This document shows, piece by piece, positions 1 through 12,321 of a stretch of 64,000 bases of DNA. The stretch is from contig JAPTOF010000017.1 in NCBI GenBank assembly GCA_028554755.1, positions 1,054,001 through 1,118,000 of the forward strand. The letters run 5' to 3'. The notes under the pieces were generated by a model, which did not search any database, was not told the origin of the DNA, and worked only from the letters and a program-made list of their open reading frames with translations. How positions within the stretch are numbered: the first letter of the stretch is position 1; each line of letters opens with the position of its first letter. The stretch is from Cordia subcordata. Its lineage: Eukaryota; Streptophyta; Magnoliopsida; Boraginales; Cordiaceae. A program made the translations under genes and the position numbers.

Positions 1-221
1 AGTCAATTAAGATTCCAATCCTGTTCCTCCACCGATACCACTTATCCCTCTCAGGCCCAAGGTAAGGCCATCACTACTCTTGGAAGTGGTCAGGTAGTGG
101 ATAATAGGGTAGGAGTTGACTCTGCAGTGCCTGCACCTAGTGGTCCTTCCGAGCCTAGAGCACAGCATGGTGACCTTGTTGGGGGAAATTCTAGAGAGAG
201 TCCTGTTGAGAGAAATGAGAC
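1..221 (+). pseudogene. Athila-type gag-pol, part upstream of the inserted solo LTR
   Basis: Reading frame 1 is open across the whole stretch. It contains a segment resembling the gag-pol linker of Athila elements (residues like GKAITTLGSGQVV; the family usually shows a ...TLRSG... motif). The frame runs into the LTR insertion at 222 and resumes in register at 1792 once one copy of the 5-bp target duplication is discounted, so this is the same gene as the pol frame at 1787-5731. The gag body and 5' LTR lie to the left of the window. Openness and register are read directly; the gag-pol linker assignment rests on family resemblance. Confidence 0.75.
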
Positions 222-1786
222 TAATATGTGTCATTTATGCATGTTTGCATCTAGTTTTTGCATGCATATTTAAGGGTGTTCAAAGCATAATTGAGTCCGC
301 TTAGTATAAAGTTTATGCATATTTGTTAATATTCGTACTTAATGTATTTAGGTGCATAAATACTATACTAAGTGTTATATTCCATGTTTTAGGAGTGTTT
401 TGGAAGGATTCAAGCATATACGAGGAAGAAATGAGCGAACGGATGAAGACCGGAAGAAAAGAAATAAAGAAGAGAGCATTCTGATCCAGCCGATCGGCTT
501 AGATGAAGAGCCGGTCGACCGTCTAGGTCGACCGGCCAGTCCAGAGAGCATCAAGATTGAAGCCGGTCGAGCAAGAAAGAGGAGCTGGTTGACCGGCTAG
601 GTCGACCGGCTGTGCGTGGAAGAAATCTATAAAAGCTCGTTTCAGCCCAATTTCGAGGGGAGGAACTTTTATTCTTAAATCTTAATAAACCCTAACCTCG
701 ACCCACTACACAAAACACCCTAAACCATCATCTAAACCCCACACCAAGCTAGGATTGAAGCATTAAACAAAGATTTGAAGGATTTGTACGGATTTGGAAG
801 CAAGAATTTAGGGAAGTTCTTCTTGTTCTTTCTCTATTTCTTGTAAACATGTTGCTAGATTAGGCTAGATTTAGGGTTGATTGTTGTTGTATATTAGATT
901 AGGGCTTTGAATAATGGATTTGTGTAGATCTTTGGCTCTTAATACAAGCTTATTTACATAAATTTATGGCATGATTCAATATGTCTATGTATTGGAAATC
1001 AAACATGTCCATGTGTTTGTTAAAATGCCTAAGTGAATATGCATGTGTTATTTATGTTTCAAATGCTCTTATCTACTTATATGGGTGATGTGATTGTGAT
1101 TAATCTTGTGGCTTTGCTTAGTAGAGTAGGCTTTAGCTTTAAATCCAACTAATAGGTTACATGCTATGCTTAGTCGAGTTTAGGTGCTAGTCCTTGGCTT
1201 TAAATCCAGCCAAGCGGATAAGTTAACCTAGACTAGAGTATCCCTCACCCACGTTAGTGTTGGTTAATTGAGCTTTAATGTCACGTAGTGTTTAGGTGCT
1301 AGTCCTTGGCTTTAAATCCAGCCAAGAGGATAAGTTCTAAGCACGGATTGCGTAGGCTAGAAGGGATTGGCCCTTAGCTTTAAATCCAGCTAACGGGTTG
1401 AACCACTAGTATTGGTTAGGAGAACCCCCGATCAACACAACGGCAATAGAAGTCCCGAGCCTTAGATAGACCTCATTCGTTATCATAGCCCAAGTCTTGT
1501 TGCAATGCAATCGCCCTAGGTCCCCTTCTTCTTTATTAGTGTTTCCTTCCTTAGTTTGGCTCCTTTAAGTTCCTCCATAGATTAGTTTTTATTTTCCTTT
1601 TTCCGAGCTCCCTTCCATCCTAAAGTAAGTAAACACACGCACGTAGCTAGTTTAAGGCACCTGAGCACATAGAGACTAAACTAAGGTAGCCTCCCTGTGG
1701 ATTCGACCCCGCACTTGCACACACTGTACTACACACATCCCGTGCACTTGCGGGCTATTTAGGCTTGTGCTCAAATAGTGACATCA
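222..1786 (+). mobile_element. Solo LTR (LTR1) inside Athila gag-pol
   Basis: It is flanked by the direct repeat GAGAC at 217-221 and 1787-1791. It starts TAATATGTGT, a G-to-A altered version of the TGATGTGT start of its relatives, and ends GACATCA. A TATA box (TATAAAAG, 628-635) gives plus orientation. Promoter-proximal GGTCGACCGG-type palindromes lie at 510-612. TTGGCT/AGCCAA hairpins lie at 1194-1213 and 1306-1325, with a TTAGCT/AGCTAA version at 1374-1393. The end region (CTCCCTGTGGATTCGACC..., CACTTGCGGGC) is typical of Athila-like LTRs. No PBS or internal region follows: the sequence after the repeat is the interrupted host frame. Confidence 0.93.
510..635 (+). promoter_or_regulatory. 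Palindrome array and TATA box of LTR1
   Basis: At least four copies of a GGTCGACC-centred palindrome (about 510-520, 525-537, 561-571 degenerate, 587-612 double) are packed into about 100 bp. They end 16 bp before TATAAAAG at 628. The palindromes are rich in CpG. The same arrangement recurs in several other LTRs of the window. Confidence 0.6.
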
Positions 1787-4700
1787 GAGACCATTAGAGA
1801 TCAGGGAGAGATTAGTACTTCCCGACCAGATAGGGAGGGAAAAGAGCCCATGGATGACTCCCATGCATCTATAGATATAGAGCCTAGAGTTCCTTTTCCA
1901 TCCGCTTTAGAGAGACCTACACCTAGTGAGGATTGTAGGTTCTTTAAGATTTTAGAGCATCTCAAAGATCTTAAGGTTAATCTTCCTTTGATAGATGCGA
2001 TCACTTCCATCCCATCTTACTCTAAGTTCTTCAAGGATCTTTGTACAAGGAAACGTAAGTCATCGAAAATTCCTAAGAAGGTGAGGCTTACAGAGAAGGT
2101 GAGTAGTATTTGTACCTCGGGCCTTCCGCCCAAGATGAGTGACCCCGGAGCCTTCACCATTCTTTTTAAGATCCGTGAGACACAAATTGATCATGCCTTA
2201 TTAGATTTAGGATCTAGTGTGAATCTTATTCCTTACTCTGTCTATCAGCAGCTAGGTCTAAGTGAGTTGTCTCCCACGTATGTTACTCTTCAGCTAGCTG
2301 ATAGGTCTGAGCGTAGACCTAAGGGTGTGATAGAGGACGTTATGGTTCAGGTAGGTGAGTTTGTGTACCCTGTTGACTTCATAGTGTTAGATATGGATTC
2401 GGGACACGACTCTAGACATTCTACACCCATTCTTCTAGGTCGGCCCTTCCTTGCCACCGCAGATGCTATTATCCATTGTAGGTCGGGGGTATTAGAGATG
2501 AAATTTGGGAATTTAAAATCCACTATGAAGGTTGCAGAGGCGATAAATAGGGTGAGTATAGGAGAGGAGGATGGAGAAGAGTGCTTTAGAGTGGATGTGA
2601 TTGATTCTTGCGTTGAGGATTACATAGAAAAGACCATGACCGATGGAGATGACTTGAGGAAATTTGAGGAATTGATTTCTAGTTTTGATTTGAAGACCGT
2701 AGAGAAGAAATGTGTAGCTTCTACTTCCTTGATTGAGAGCTGTTTGATTAATAAGTCACTTGAGATTAATCCTTCTAGTCCCAGTTCTAGTGATGTACAC
2801 ATTGATGATGCTGTGGCTAAGCCCCCCTTGGTTGAGCCTAGCCCTTCTTTAGAGCTCAAACCCCTTCTGGATCATTTGAAGTATGCATTCCTAGGCTCTT
2901 GTGAGACCCTTCTGGTCATCATAGCTTCCGATCTTTCTAGTGAGAATGAGAAGCATCTCTTAGAGGTCCTTAGGAAACACAGGAAGGCTATAGGGTGGAA
3001 AATTGATGATTTGCGAGGTATAGACTCCTCTGTTTGTATGCATCGTATTCACCTTGAAGATGGAGCCATTCTTTCTAAGGAGATGCAAAGAAGGCTAAAC
3101 CCACACATGAGCGAAGTAGTTAAGAAGGAGATCATTAAGCTTTTAGATGCAGGCATTATTTATCCAATCTCCGACAGTGAGTGGGTTAGCCCGGTCCAAG
3201 TAGTCCCTAAGAAGTCCGGGATCACAGTTGTGGAGAATGAGAGAAGAGAGCTTATCCCTACACGTACTCCCACGGGATGGAGAGTTTGTATAGACTATAG
3301 GAAGCTCAACTCCAAAACTAGGAAGGATCATTTCCCATTGCCTTTTCTAGACCAGATCTTGGATAGAGTAGCCGGGCATAGCTACTATTGTTTTCTAGAC
3401 GGCTATTCGGGATATAACCAGATCCCTGTGTTTCCCGAGGACCAGGAAAAAACCACCTTTACTTGTCCCTATGGCACTTTTGCTTATAGGAGAATGCCCT
3501 TCGGTCTTTGTAATGCCCCAGCGACTTTTCAGAGATGTATGATGGCCATTTTTAGTGACATGATTGAGAGACATTTAGAGATTTTCATGGATGATTTCTC
3601 AGTCTTTGAAGATAGCTTTGATGAGTGCCTGAGTCATCTTTCCTTAGTCTTAGACCGATGTGTGGAGAAGAACCTAGTGTTAAGTTGGGAGAAATCCCAC
3701 TTCATGGTGCAACGAGGGATAGTGTTGGGTCATGTTGTATCATCTAATGGAATTCAAGTCGACCCAGCTAAGGTTGAATTAATTGAAAAGTTGCTTGTCC
3801 CTAAGTGTGTCAAGGATGTTAGATCTTTTCTAGGACATGCAGGATTTTATCGTAGATTCATTAAGGATTTTAGTCACATTGCACGTCCCTTGTCTAGGCT
3901 CCTAGCACAAGATGTTCCTTTTGACTTTGATGATGAATGTGTTAGAGCTTTCAATAGGCTTAAATCCTTATTGTCTACATCCCTAATTATCCAACCACCT
4001 AACTACAGTCTCCCATTTGAGGTTATGTGCGATGCATCCGATTATGCAATAGGAGCTGTTCTAGGTCAAAGGAAGGATAAGTTGCCCCATGTTGTATACT
4101 ATGCTAGCAAGACTCTTGATGAAGCACAAAAGAATTATACCACTACGGAAAAAGAGCTTCTAGCGATAGTCTTCTCTCTTGACAAGTTTAGGTCATACAT
4201 TCTGCGATCCAAAGTAATTGTTTACACTGATCATGCGGCATTGAAGTATTTGTTGTCCAAGAAAGAGTCTAAGCCCCGCTTGATTAGGTGGTTGCTCCTC
4301 CTTCAAGAGTTTGACCTAGAAATTAGGGATAAGAAGGGTAGAGAAAATTTAGTGGCAGATCATCTTTTTCGTCTTGTTTGTGAGTCTTCTAGTGATCCAA
4401 CTCCTTTCCATGATTCATTCCCCGATGAGCAATTATTTGCTATCTCCCATCACACACCTTGGTTCGCTCATATTGTCAATTATCTTGCCACAGGGCGTTT
4501 TCCTTCCCATTGGGAGAAAAGAGAAAAAGATAGGTTCCTAGCACAAGTTAGGCATTTCTTCTGGGAGGATCCCTATCTTTTCAAAGTGTGTGCGGATCAA
4601 ATGATTCGCCGGTGTGTGCCTGAGGAAGAGTTTGAGAGCGTATTGAGCATGTGCCATGATGAGGGGTGTGGGGGTCACTTTAGTGGGAAGAAGACTGCCA

Positions 4701-5731
4701 CGAAGGTCTTGCAAAGTGGACTCTTTTGGCCTACTCTCTTTAGGGATGCCCAGGAATATTGCAAGAAGTGTTTTAGATGTCAACAATGCGGGTCCATCTC
4801 TAGGAGAAACATGATGCCTTTATCCCCTATTCTTCCTTGCGAGTTGTTTGATGTTCGGGGTATAGATTTCATGGGTCCATTTCCACCTTCCTTTGGGTGT
4901 CAATACATTCTAGTGGCCGTTGACTATGTGTCCAAATGGGTTGAGGCTATTCCTACACGGACTAATGACCATAGGGTAGTGGTTAAATTTATTATAGAGA
5001 ACATTTTCTCTAGATTTGGAGTCCCTAGGGTCTTAATTAGTGATGGGGGTTTGCATTTTCGCCATAGGACTTTAGAGGCCTTGTTGAGGAAATATTCAGT
5101 CACCCATAAGGTAGCTACTCCTTATCACCCGTAAACTAGTGGACAAGTAGAGGTGTCCAATAGAGAGATCAAACACATTTTAGAGAAAACGGTTAGGCCC
5201 AATAGAAAAGATTGGTCTATTAGGTTAAATGATGCTTTGTGGGCCTACCGTACTGCCCTTAAGACTCCTATTGGTATGTCTCCGTATAGATTAGTATTTG
5301 GTAAAGCTTGTGACTTGCCGGTAGAGCTAGAGCATAGAGCTTATTGGGCAATCAAAGCCCTAAATTTTGACTTGGCAAGAGCGGGTGAGAAAAGGAGGCT
5401 AGACCTAGTGGAACTGGAAGAGCTTAGATTTGAGGCATATGAGAACGCTAAACTTTATAAGGATAGGATGAAGAGAATTCATGATAAACACATAATAAAG
5501 AAATCATTCTCTCCTTTTGATAAAGTTTGGTTGTTTAACTCACGACTGAAACTCTTTCCAGGAAAGCTTAAGATGAGATAGGATGGTCCATATGAGGTGA
5601 TGATTACCTATCCTTCCGAAGCAGTCAAGATTAAAGACTTGAAGGATGGCCGAGAGTTGACGGTAAATGGGCAACGCCTGAAGCACGCATATGATCCGAG
5701 CATGGCTCGTGTGGAGGTTTTAAAGCTTTAG
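1787..5731 (+). pseudogene. Athila-type Ty3/gypsy pol: protease, RT, RNase H, integrase; two premature stops
   Basis: This single frame encodes the retrotransposon enzymes. Residue numbers count from 1778. The aspartic protease has ALLDLGSS with D143 where the family has DLGAS. The reverse transcriptase has D541 (FLDGYSGYNQ) and FMDDF with D605/D606. RNase H contains CDASDYAIGAVL and YTDHAALKYL. The integrase has an HHCC zinc finger (CHDEGCGGH...CKKCFRCQQC) and the DD35E core D1030, D1089 and E1125. TAA at 5132-5134 falls between D1089 and E1125 (probably from CAA). TAG at 5579-5581 falls in KLKxRxDGPYEV (probably from TGG). The frame then continues to its natural stop at 5729-5731. There is no frameshift, so decay is recent or mostly by C-to-T change. 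The gene is also split upstream by LTR1. Confidence 0.93.
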
Positions 5732-7151
5732 GATCCCGCCTATGGAAATTGAAGATGAGCTGGTATTTGCCTGGCTGACGGCTTGGTGGTTAGCGCTACT
5801 AGGAGGCAACTTAGGTTCAATTCTGTAGCTTTGCATTTGTTTTACTTTCGTTTCTTTTTATTTTCTTTCTTTTATCTTTCTTGCACCCATCTAAAAGTGT
5901 TGAATCCCAATCCTTTGTCCCATAAGATACACCACTGCTTATTATTGCACATGCCAATGCAAGTATGCATAAACAATGCTACTAATCTTGTTTTCTTTGT
6001 GAGTGTTTGTGAATTGTGAGTCACAGGTTAGTAGTATGGTGATTGGGAGTTGGCATGGAAAGCTTTAAAGAGAATGCAAGGTTGTATCTATCCTTTCTCC
6101 ACTTGTTCCCCCTGTTTGCACCCTATCCCCACCATCCTTACTCGTTGTGTAATGATGACTTGCTGGTTTTTGTTGTGCTTTGTTCTTTTTGCTTGAGGAC
6201 AAGCAAAGTTTAGGTTTGGGGGTGTGGGAGTTTGGTTTTCTTGTTATATTTTACTTAGGGTAGATTGCATCATGCATATTAATGGTGAAAATTTTTTTTC
6301 AATTTTGATGCATATAGAGTCATTTAATTCTTTGTTGACCATTGTGTTGGCTTTTGTGATTGACTCTATTGATTTATGAAGATGAGAAGCATTGTAGAGG
6401 AAGGAATAGAGTGGTTTGAAAACTAGGTCTTGGAGGGAATGCCCTTAAAAGTTGTGGGGAGTGAGAACCTCAAAAGAATAACCCTTGTAGCCACCCCATA
6501 GCTTGGTAGAAAAAGAGTGTTAAAAAAAAAGGGGTTATTGATGTGAGTGCCCCTTCCTTGATTGGTTCTTGTTGATATGCCTAAGCCTTTCTTTTTCTTC
6601 CATTTTGAGAACACAATACAAAGCAATTGAAATTGAAAAAAAAAAAAAAAAGGGCAAAAAGGTGCAAAAATCTATGAAGTGAAAAAGAGAGAAAAAGCCA
6701 AAGGCACCTAAAAGTTAGTGAATAAGTGCATAAGTGACACAATGTCAACTTAGCACAAGTTATCATCTTTGTAGACATGTGAATAAGGCTTATAAAAAGC
6801 CATTGAGTTCGTATACTCTCTCTTCTTATCTTTGAGGCTTGGTGTATGTTAGGGAGGCCATGTCAGTTGAGGAAGCACGAAATATCAATATCCCAAGTGC
6901 GTGAGTTAGAATCCTAGGCTTGTGGTGGATTGGCTACTTGGGAAATTCCCATGAGGAACGAGACCCCTTATGAGTAGAGGGAAGATCCAAAAAGGCTTAG
7001 AGATCTCTTCACAATAGGAATGCCCCTTCATGTTTCTCAAATTAATACTGATAGTGAGTCAGTCCTTTAGGCAATCCATTGTATCAGCTTTAGAAATAAA
7101 ATTGAAGATTAAGCTTGCTTGAGGACAAGCAAGGAGAAGGTTTAAGGGTGT
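5732..7151 (+). other. Athila 3' noncoding region with two PPT-like modules
   Basis: The post-pol motif TAGCGCTACTAGGAGGCAAC at 5791-5810 is a hallmark of this element group. The small hairpin GCTTGAGGACAAGC (stem GCTTG/CAAGC) occurs twice, each time followed by a purine-rich tract: at 6191-6229 (AAAGTTTAGGTTTGGGGGTG) and 7118-7151 (AAGGAGAAGGTTTAAGGGTG). Only the second abuts the LTR start, so it is the likely polypurine tract. No env-like frame was seen. The same layout recurs at 12322-13852 and 19911-21428. Confidence 0.75.
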
Positions 7152-8922
7152 TGATGAGTTGTGATTTGGTGTGTGTTTGCATTGCCATTTACTTATATTT
7201 TAGAGGTGTTGAATGCTTATAATGATGCATTAGTGTAGTACTTTTGATAGGAATAGGCTTAAGCGTAAACAAATGTGCATATTGAGTTTAAGAGATAAAT
7301 TGCTACACTAATTGCTTGTTTTCAATGATTTAGGTGAACTCTGGGTTAAGACAAAGATTGGACGATCAAAGGTGATGAAGATAGGACATGCACGGGTCTA
7401 AGAGAGAAGACTAAAGGCCGAAAAGACAAAAAATTGGATGAAGGAAGTCAGCCGGACGACCAAGGAAAAAGAGCCGGTCGACCTAGACGGTCGACCGGCC
7501 ACTCCAGAAAAATCCATCGAAAAGCCGGACGACCCCCCTTCAAGATGTCGACCGGCCACTCCAGAGAGCCCTAGTAGAAAGCCGGTCGAGTACTCCAGAG
7601 GTCGGTCGACCGGCTCTGCACGAACCTATAAATAAAGCCCGATGCGGAGCAGAATTAAAAAGGAGCCACACACGCACTTCACACCAAAAACCTCACACAC
7701 ACTTAACCCTATTCTCTAGCCGCCTCACACACCCTTTTCACACACTTTTCATCAAGAACCAGGCTTGAGTTAGAGGATTCAACAATCTTTTGGAGCAAAT
7801 CTATTCAAAAGCTCATCAAGATTAGCTAGGATGAAAGGGGAGTTTCGTTATATCTCTTTCATTCTATTTTCCATTATGCTCGAGTAGATTTGTATAGGGT
7901 GATTAAACTTATGTAATGGGTTGATTTTATACTCTTATGATATGGGATATGATGGCTGAATATATATATGTTTTGATTTGTCTTGTTTAATTGGGTGTTC
8001 TTTCATTCATGTCTATGTGTTTGATAAAATGCCTAGATGAATAACATGTATATAAATTGAAGTTTGTTTGTTGCTAAACACATCTAATCCATGTTATACT
8101 CATGTCTATGTGTTTATATGTGGATGCTATGAAGTGGGTAGTGCTTTTATTCATGTCTATATGCGTATTAGCATGCCTAGTAACGAGCATAACTTCAATA
8201 GCGCATATTTCTGCACGCACTAGCAAGTGAAATCCTGCTGTAGTGACCTTAGAATGACGAAGCATAATTTAGGGCTAGTCTAGGTCGAGTCTCCTTTGGC
8301 TTTAAATCCAGCCAATAGGTTTCAGGATAGATTTAGTCGACCTTAGCAACACTAGGTCTTGGCTTTAAACCCAGCCAACGGTTTAGGTACTAAGGTAGGT
8401 TCATTCTAAGCCACCTAGGAAATTAGTTAGTCACTCTTGAGGCCCTAGGTCATAAGGACCACGCCGTAGCTCTAGGAGACGTCGCCTAGGGACGGACTCG
8501 CACCGAGTCCTAGGGGAAAATCAGGACACTAATTAGCAACCTAGTTAAGAGCAAGTATGAGAGTTAGCCAGCATCACTTAATCCCATAGCATTTGAGTAT
8601 AGAATTACCCATTCATAAGCCAAAGTCACCCTAATCCCTTTCCAATTGTTAGTTTCCTCTTAATCAACTTGCGTTTCCATTTGTTTTTATTCATAGTTTA
8701 GTTTTATTTCATTTACATAGAGCTCCCGACAATCCAAAATCCAAAAGAAAAGAAATATATATAGTTTAGATCTTTCTCTTTGGCACTTTTAGGATACCAA
8801 GCATAAAATTCATTCACATCATTCACGCCTCCCTGTGGTTCGACACCTGCACTCGTATACACGATATTGCACATCTGTACGCTTGCGGGTCTTTTAAAGC
8901 TTGCACTCGAAAGAAGACATCA
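7152..8922 (+). mobile_element. 3' LTR (LTR2) of the Athila element
   Basis: It starts TGATGAGTTGTG directly after the polypurine tract and ends GACATCA. It carries palindromes at 7451-7615, TATAAATA at 7627-7634, hairpins at 8296-8315 and 8359-8378, and a perfect GGACTCG-CAC-CGAGTCC hairpin at 8494-8510. The flank is ACGGC. The matching 5' LTR and its flank lie outside the window, so the target duplication cannot be checked. It appears inserted in a copia LTR. Confidence 0.88.
7451..7634 (+). promoter_or_regulatory. Palindrome array and TATA box of LTR2
   Basis: Six or more GCCGG(T/A)CGACC-type units lie between 7451 and 7615. Several are separated by the same CACTCCAGA(G/A)A spacer. They end about 12 bp upstream of TATAAATA (7627). 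Confidence 0.6.
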
Positions 8923-9587
8923 ACGGCTAATACGAGGTGGGTATTACATTCGGGTCACGCTATAAGGGTAACGGGTCTTGATTTTACTCTTGTGTTTTGC
9001 TTAAATGTGATGATCATGTATATAATAGACTTCATTTTTGCTATGTTTCTGCTCCCATTGTTGTTAATATTATTTGATTTTTTAAAATCTAGAATAACAA
9101 CTAGCCATTGGAATAGCATCTAGATCTAACAAGTGGTATTAGAGCATAGGTACTGCTACACATATGGTTATGGCCAAAGACTGCGTAATAGGTCAATAGA
9201 ACTTGTACTAATCTTGTGGGTGGCATATGTGTTGGATTGATAGTTTTACATGTGGTTTATCCTAGTCCATATTTTCAAAAATTCCAGTAAGAAAGCATGT
9301 TAGAAAATCATAAATAATCACATAACACACACAAGAACATACTAAAGAACACATAGAACATAACTAATATTTGTATAATATGTAAAACTAATTTCTTGAA
9401 GCATGGGGGCTTTGGTAAAGCTACAACCGTCATGAGTTATGTTCCCGCTCATGAACAAGTCCAAAATTTTTAACTAATAGGGCATCACCAATAAACTCAA
9501 TGCAACTCCTTAGTCTTTTTCCCTATGATTGAAGACACTTATCTTGAGAGAATAGTCTCTTGTATGGGAAGAAGCAAAAATAATATG
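8923..9587 (+). mobile_element. Ty1/copia remnant: LTR end, PBS and start of internal region
   Basis: The LTR end ...TCTAGATCTAACA (to 9131) is followed by a primer-binding-site-like sequence matching initiator tRNA-Met. The stretch then runs into solo LTR3, and its right half resumes at 11456. No gag frame is readable. The left part of this LTR was displaced by insertion of the Athila element. Confidence 0.5.
9134..9145 (+). other. Primer binding site, initiator tRNA-Met type
   Basis: TGGTATTAGAGC differs from the usual copia PBS TGGTATCAGAGC at one base (C to T). It sits two bases after an LTR-like CA end. Confidence 0.65.
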
Positions 9588-11455
9588 TGATGTGTTGGTT
9601 TTGCGTGTGTTTACGTACTACATGTTTATACTTGTTTAAAGGTGTTTTGTGCTCTAATAGGTGTATTAGTATAGCATTTATATCATATTTGTGTGTATTA
9701 GGGTTTAAATGTCCATAATTGAGCTTAGAAAGTAATAGCTACACTAATGCGCACTTATTCCTTATTTTAGGTGATATTTGGAGTAATGATCAGAGCTTTG
9801 ATTGATGATGCTTGGGATGTGGAGCAAAGTTTGGAGGTGTTTTGAAGACAAAGAAATGAAGAAATGGCACTTTGGAGGCTCTGGATAAATCATGAAGCAA
9901 TCGGCGAAGACTGGGCACAAAACAGCAAAAATCGGGGCCTAAAACTGGAAAGGTCAATCAACCTTCCCTGTGCAGGATAGGTCCCCCCAGTGGGTCACCC
10001 AGCCTAGTCAGAAACTCACCCATTTTGGCCAGTCAACCTCTCACGTAGGTCAATCCCCGAGCTAGGACCCCGGTTGTACGCGAGAAGAGCCTACAAAAAT
10101 GCACTTTTCAGCAAAATTAAAGGAGAACACCCAACCTTTGAACCCTCATTTTCCCAAAACTCTAATTCCACTCTCACCCACCTCACACATACTCTTCCAC
10201 ATAGAAAAACACTTGGAATCAAGCCACTAGGAGGATTAAACACAAGGATTTGGGGCTTATGCTCATGGATTGTAAGGAGATGGCTATAGATAAAAGGGTA
10301 GAATCTTTATCTCTCTTCTATCCTAGTTTAATATATTTTTAATTAGATCATGTAGGATGATTTATACTTGTATTATGGATTGATTACTACTTTATTTTAT
10401 TAGGTACTTAATGGATATATGTATATATGCTTTTCTCTTAGGGTTTCCATGGCTATTTTACATACACGTCTAAGTGTTTGCTAAAATGCCTAAATGAAGT
10501 AGCATATATATTTTGAAGCCTATTTTGCTATTAATTTTCTAAATCATTATATAATCATGTCTATATGTTTGTGTGATGATCTTATGGAGTAGATTATGTA
10601 TTTGTACACGTTTATGTGTGTGTTTGCATTCCAATAGCAAGATTAGCTTCGATTGCATACATGTCGGGTGCTATAGCATAAATTGGTGTAATCTAAGCAT
10701 ATCTATGTGTTTAGTAGTTGGATATGTCAATTTATTCACAAAGGGCATGCCCAAGGTGTGTTTGCATATGTGCTTTAACAATAAACCTATTAATGTGATG
10801 GATGATCGATAGTGATTAATTAATGGCTAGCCTAGATCAAGTCTCCTTTGGCTTTAAACCCAACCAATAGGTTTTAGGTTAGGTTAGCTGACCTTAGACA
10901 AACTAGCTTCTTGCTTTAAAGTTGGCCAATAGTTTGGACACTAAGGTTAGATTGATCTAAGTCAACTAGAACCCTAACTAGCAAGCCCTAATACCCTAAG
11001 TCATAAAGACCATATGCTGTGACTCTAGGAGTCGACGCCTACGGATGGACTCACACTGAGGCTTAGAGGATAATAAAGTGATAACTTAGGGGTCTAGACA
11101 AAACCAACTGAGTATAATCCATCAAGCAACCCAAATAAGAATGTAGTAAATGCCCATAAACAAGTTGTAGTCACCTTAGTCCCCATCTTAGACATTTGAC
11201 TCCCCTTAGATCACTTGATTCTCCTATCACACGCACGCCCTTTACTTCTCTTGTCTTTAGGGTAGATTTACGTTTTTGAGCTCCCTTTAAACCAAAAAAC
11301 CCCTAAATATCATAGTTTAGGTTCCTTCACGTAGCTCTTTAGGATGTACTCACGTTTAGCTTCCCCGTGGATTCGACCCTGTACTCATACACATCGTACT
11401 ACACATGACCCGTGGGCTTGCAGGCTATTTTATGCTTGTGCACTAAATAGCATCA
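9588..11455 (+). mobile_element. Solo LTR (LTR3)
   Basis: It starts TGATGTGTTGG and ends AGCATCA, with the 5-bp target duplication ATATG at 9583-9587 and 11456-11460. It is 1868 bp. It has the family's leader repeats (ATGTCTATGTGTTTG), a hairpin-type GGCTTTAAACCCAACC stretch, and the GATTCGACCCTG...CTTGCAGGC end. The promoter-proximal palindromes are degenerate here. Confidence 0.92.
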
Positions 11456-12321
11456 ATATGCTCTTGAAAATCTAGAGCAAAAACCACACAATAAGTATAT
11501 ACTATGTGTTGTAGTATTCTCTTGCCAAAATGGATGAGATCAACTACAAAAATGAATGCTAGAAATGGTTTAAGGTCTTGCCTAGTTATAGGGAAAGTTT
11601 AGCACCCAAACCTTGTAAACTTTCCATGTGGGAAACTTTTTCCTTGTATTAAATATTTGCCACAGGTCTTGGAAGTTATTTGTATGACTTGAAATATTAT
11701 GCAAGTTGTAGTTACTTGTACCATTTCAATTCTCTTGTAGTAATTTTCTAGCACATGTCTTGGAAGACTTGGGCCAAGGTCACAATCCAAGCCCAACACA
11801 TAATCCATAATCCATGTGGAGGCCCAAGCCCAATAAGAAACCATCCAAGCCTAATTCCAAGCTTTGGCCCAAATAGGCTAATACACAATATCAAATTTGT
11901 TCTTTCAAGATTATTCTCTCAAAGTCGTTCAACTAGGGAAGGGACCAATAAGGCACAATTAACCTTGGCTTCCAAAATAACCAAAAAATGTCCTTGCCAA
12001 ATCTAAGCGGCATAATAACCATTTTTAACTACAATCTATTACACCATAAGATCAAAATTGCACTCAAGGATAATTTAAAGGATCTATGGGAGCATGCAAG
12101 ACTAAACCTAGGTCAATTTTTTTAGCCCTAGGCACTGTGGAATATAAATTCTTACATACAACAATACTACACGTGTATAGATAAACAAGAACACAAAGTA
12201 AAAGATTGTTAAATCAAGTTTACCTCCTAGAGCAAAGAATGATAAAAAAATTGTGCTGATTCTTTCGATTGCTATTCAACAAACCAACCATTGGATTTGA
12301 AGCTCTAGAAGTGTTGAATTT
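11456..12321 (+). mobile_element. Copia-like remnant, right half
   Basis: Noncoding and AT-rich. About 11930-12080 resembles 23830-23960 (a shared stretch around AGGGACCAA...CCTTGGCT(T/C)CCAAAATAA), so both derive from one repeat family. CCAACCATTGGATTTGAAGC near 12280 resembles the LTR end at about 9100, suggesting a second LTR end close by. Orientation and limits are uncertain. Confidence 0.4.

Noticed and set aside
1194..1393. CRISPR-like regular short repeats
   Set aside because: The repeats are leader hairpins of an LTR in a plant genome; spacing is irregular and no cas genes exist.
7438..7635. Open frame in LTR2 rich in RPATPE-like repeats
   Set aside because: It is the translation of the palindrome array in U3, upstream of the TATA box, and not conserved as a frame in other LTRs.
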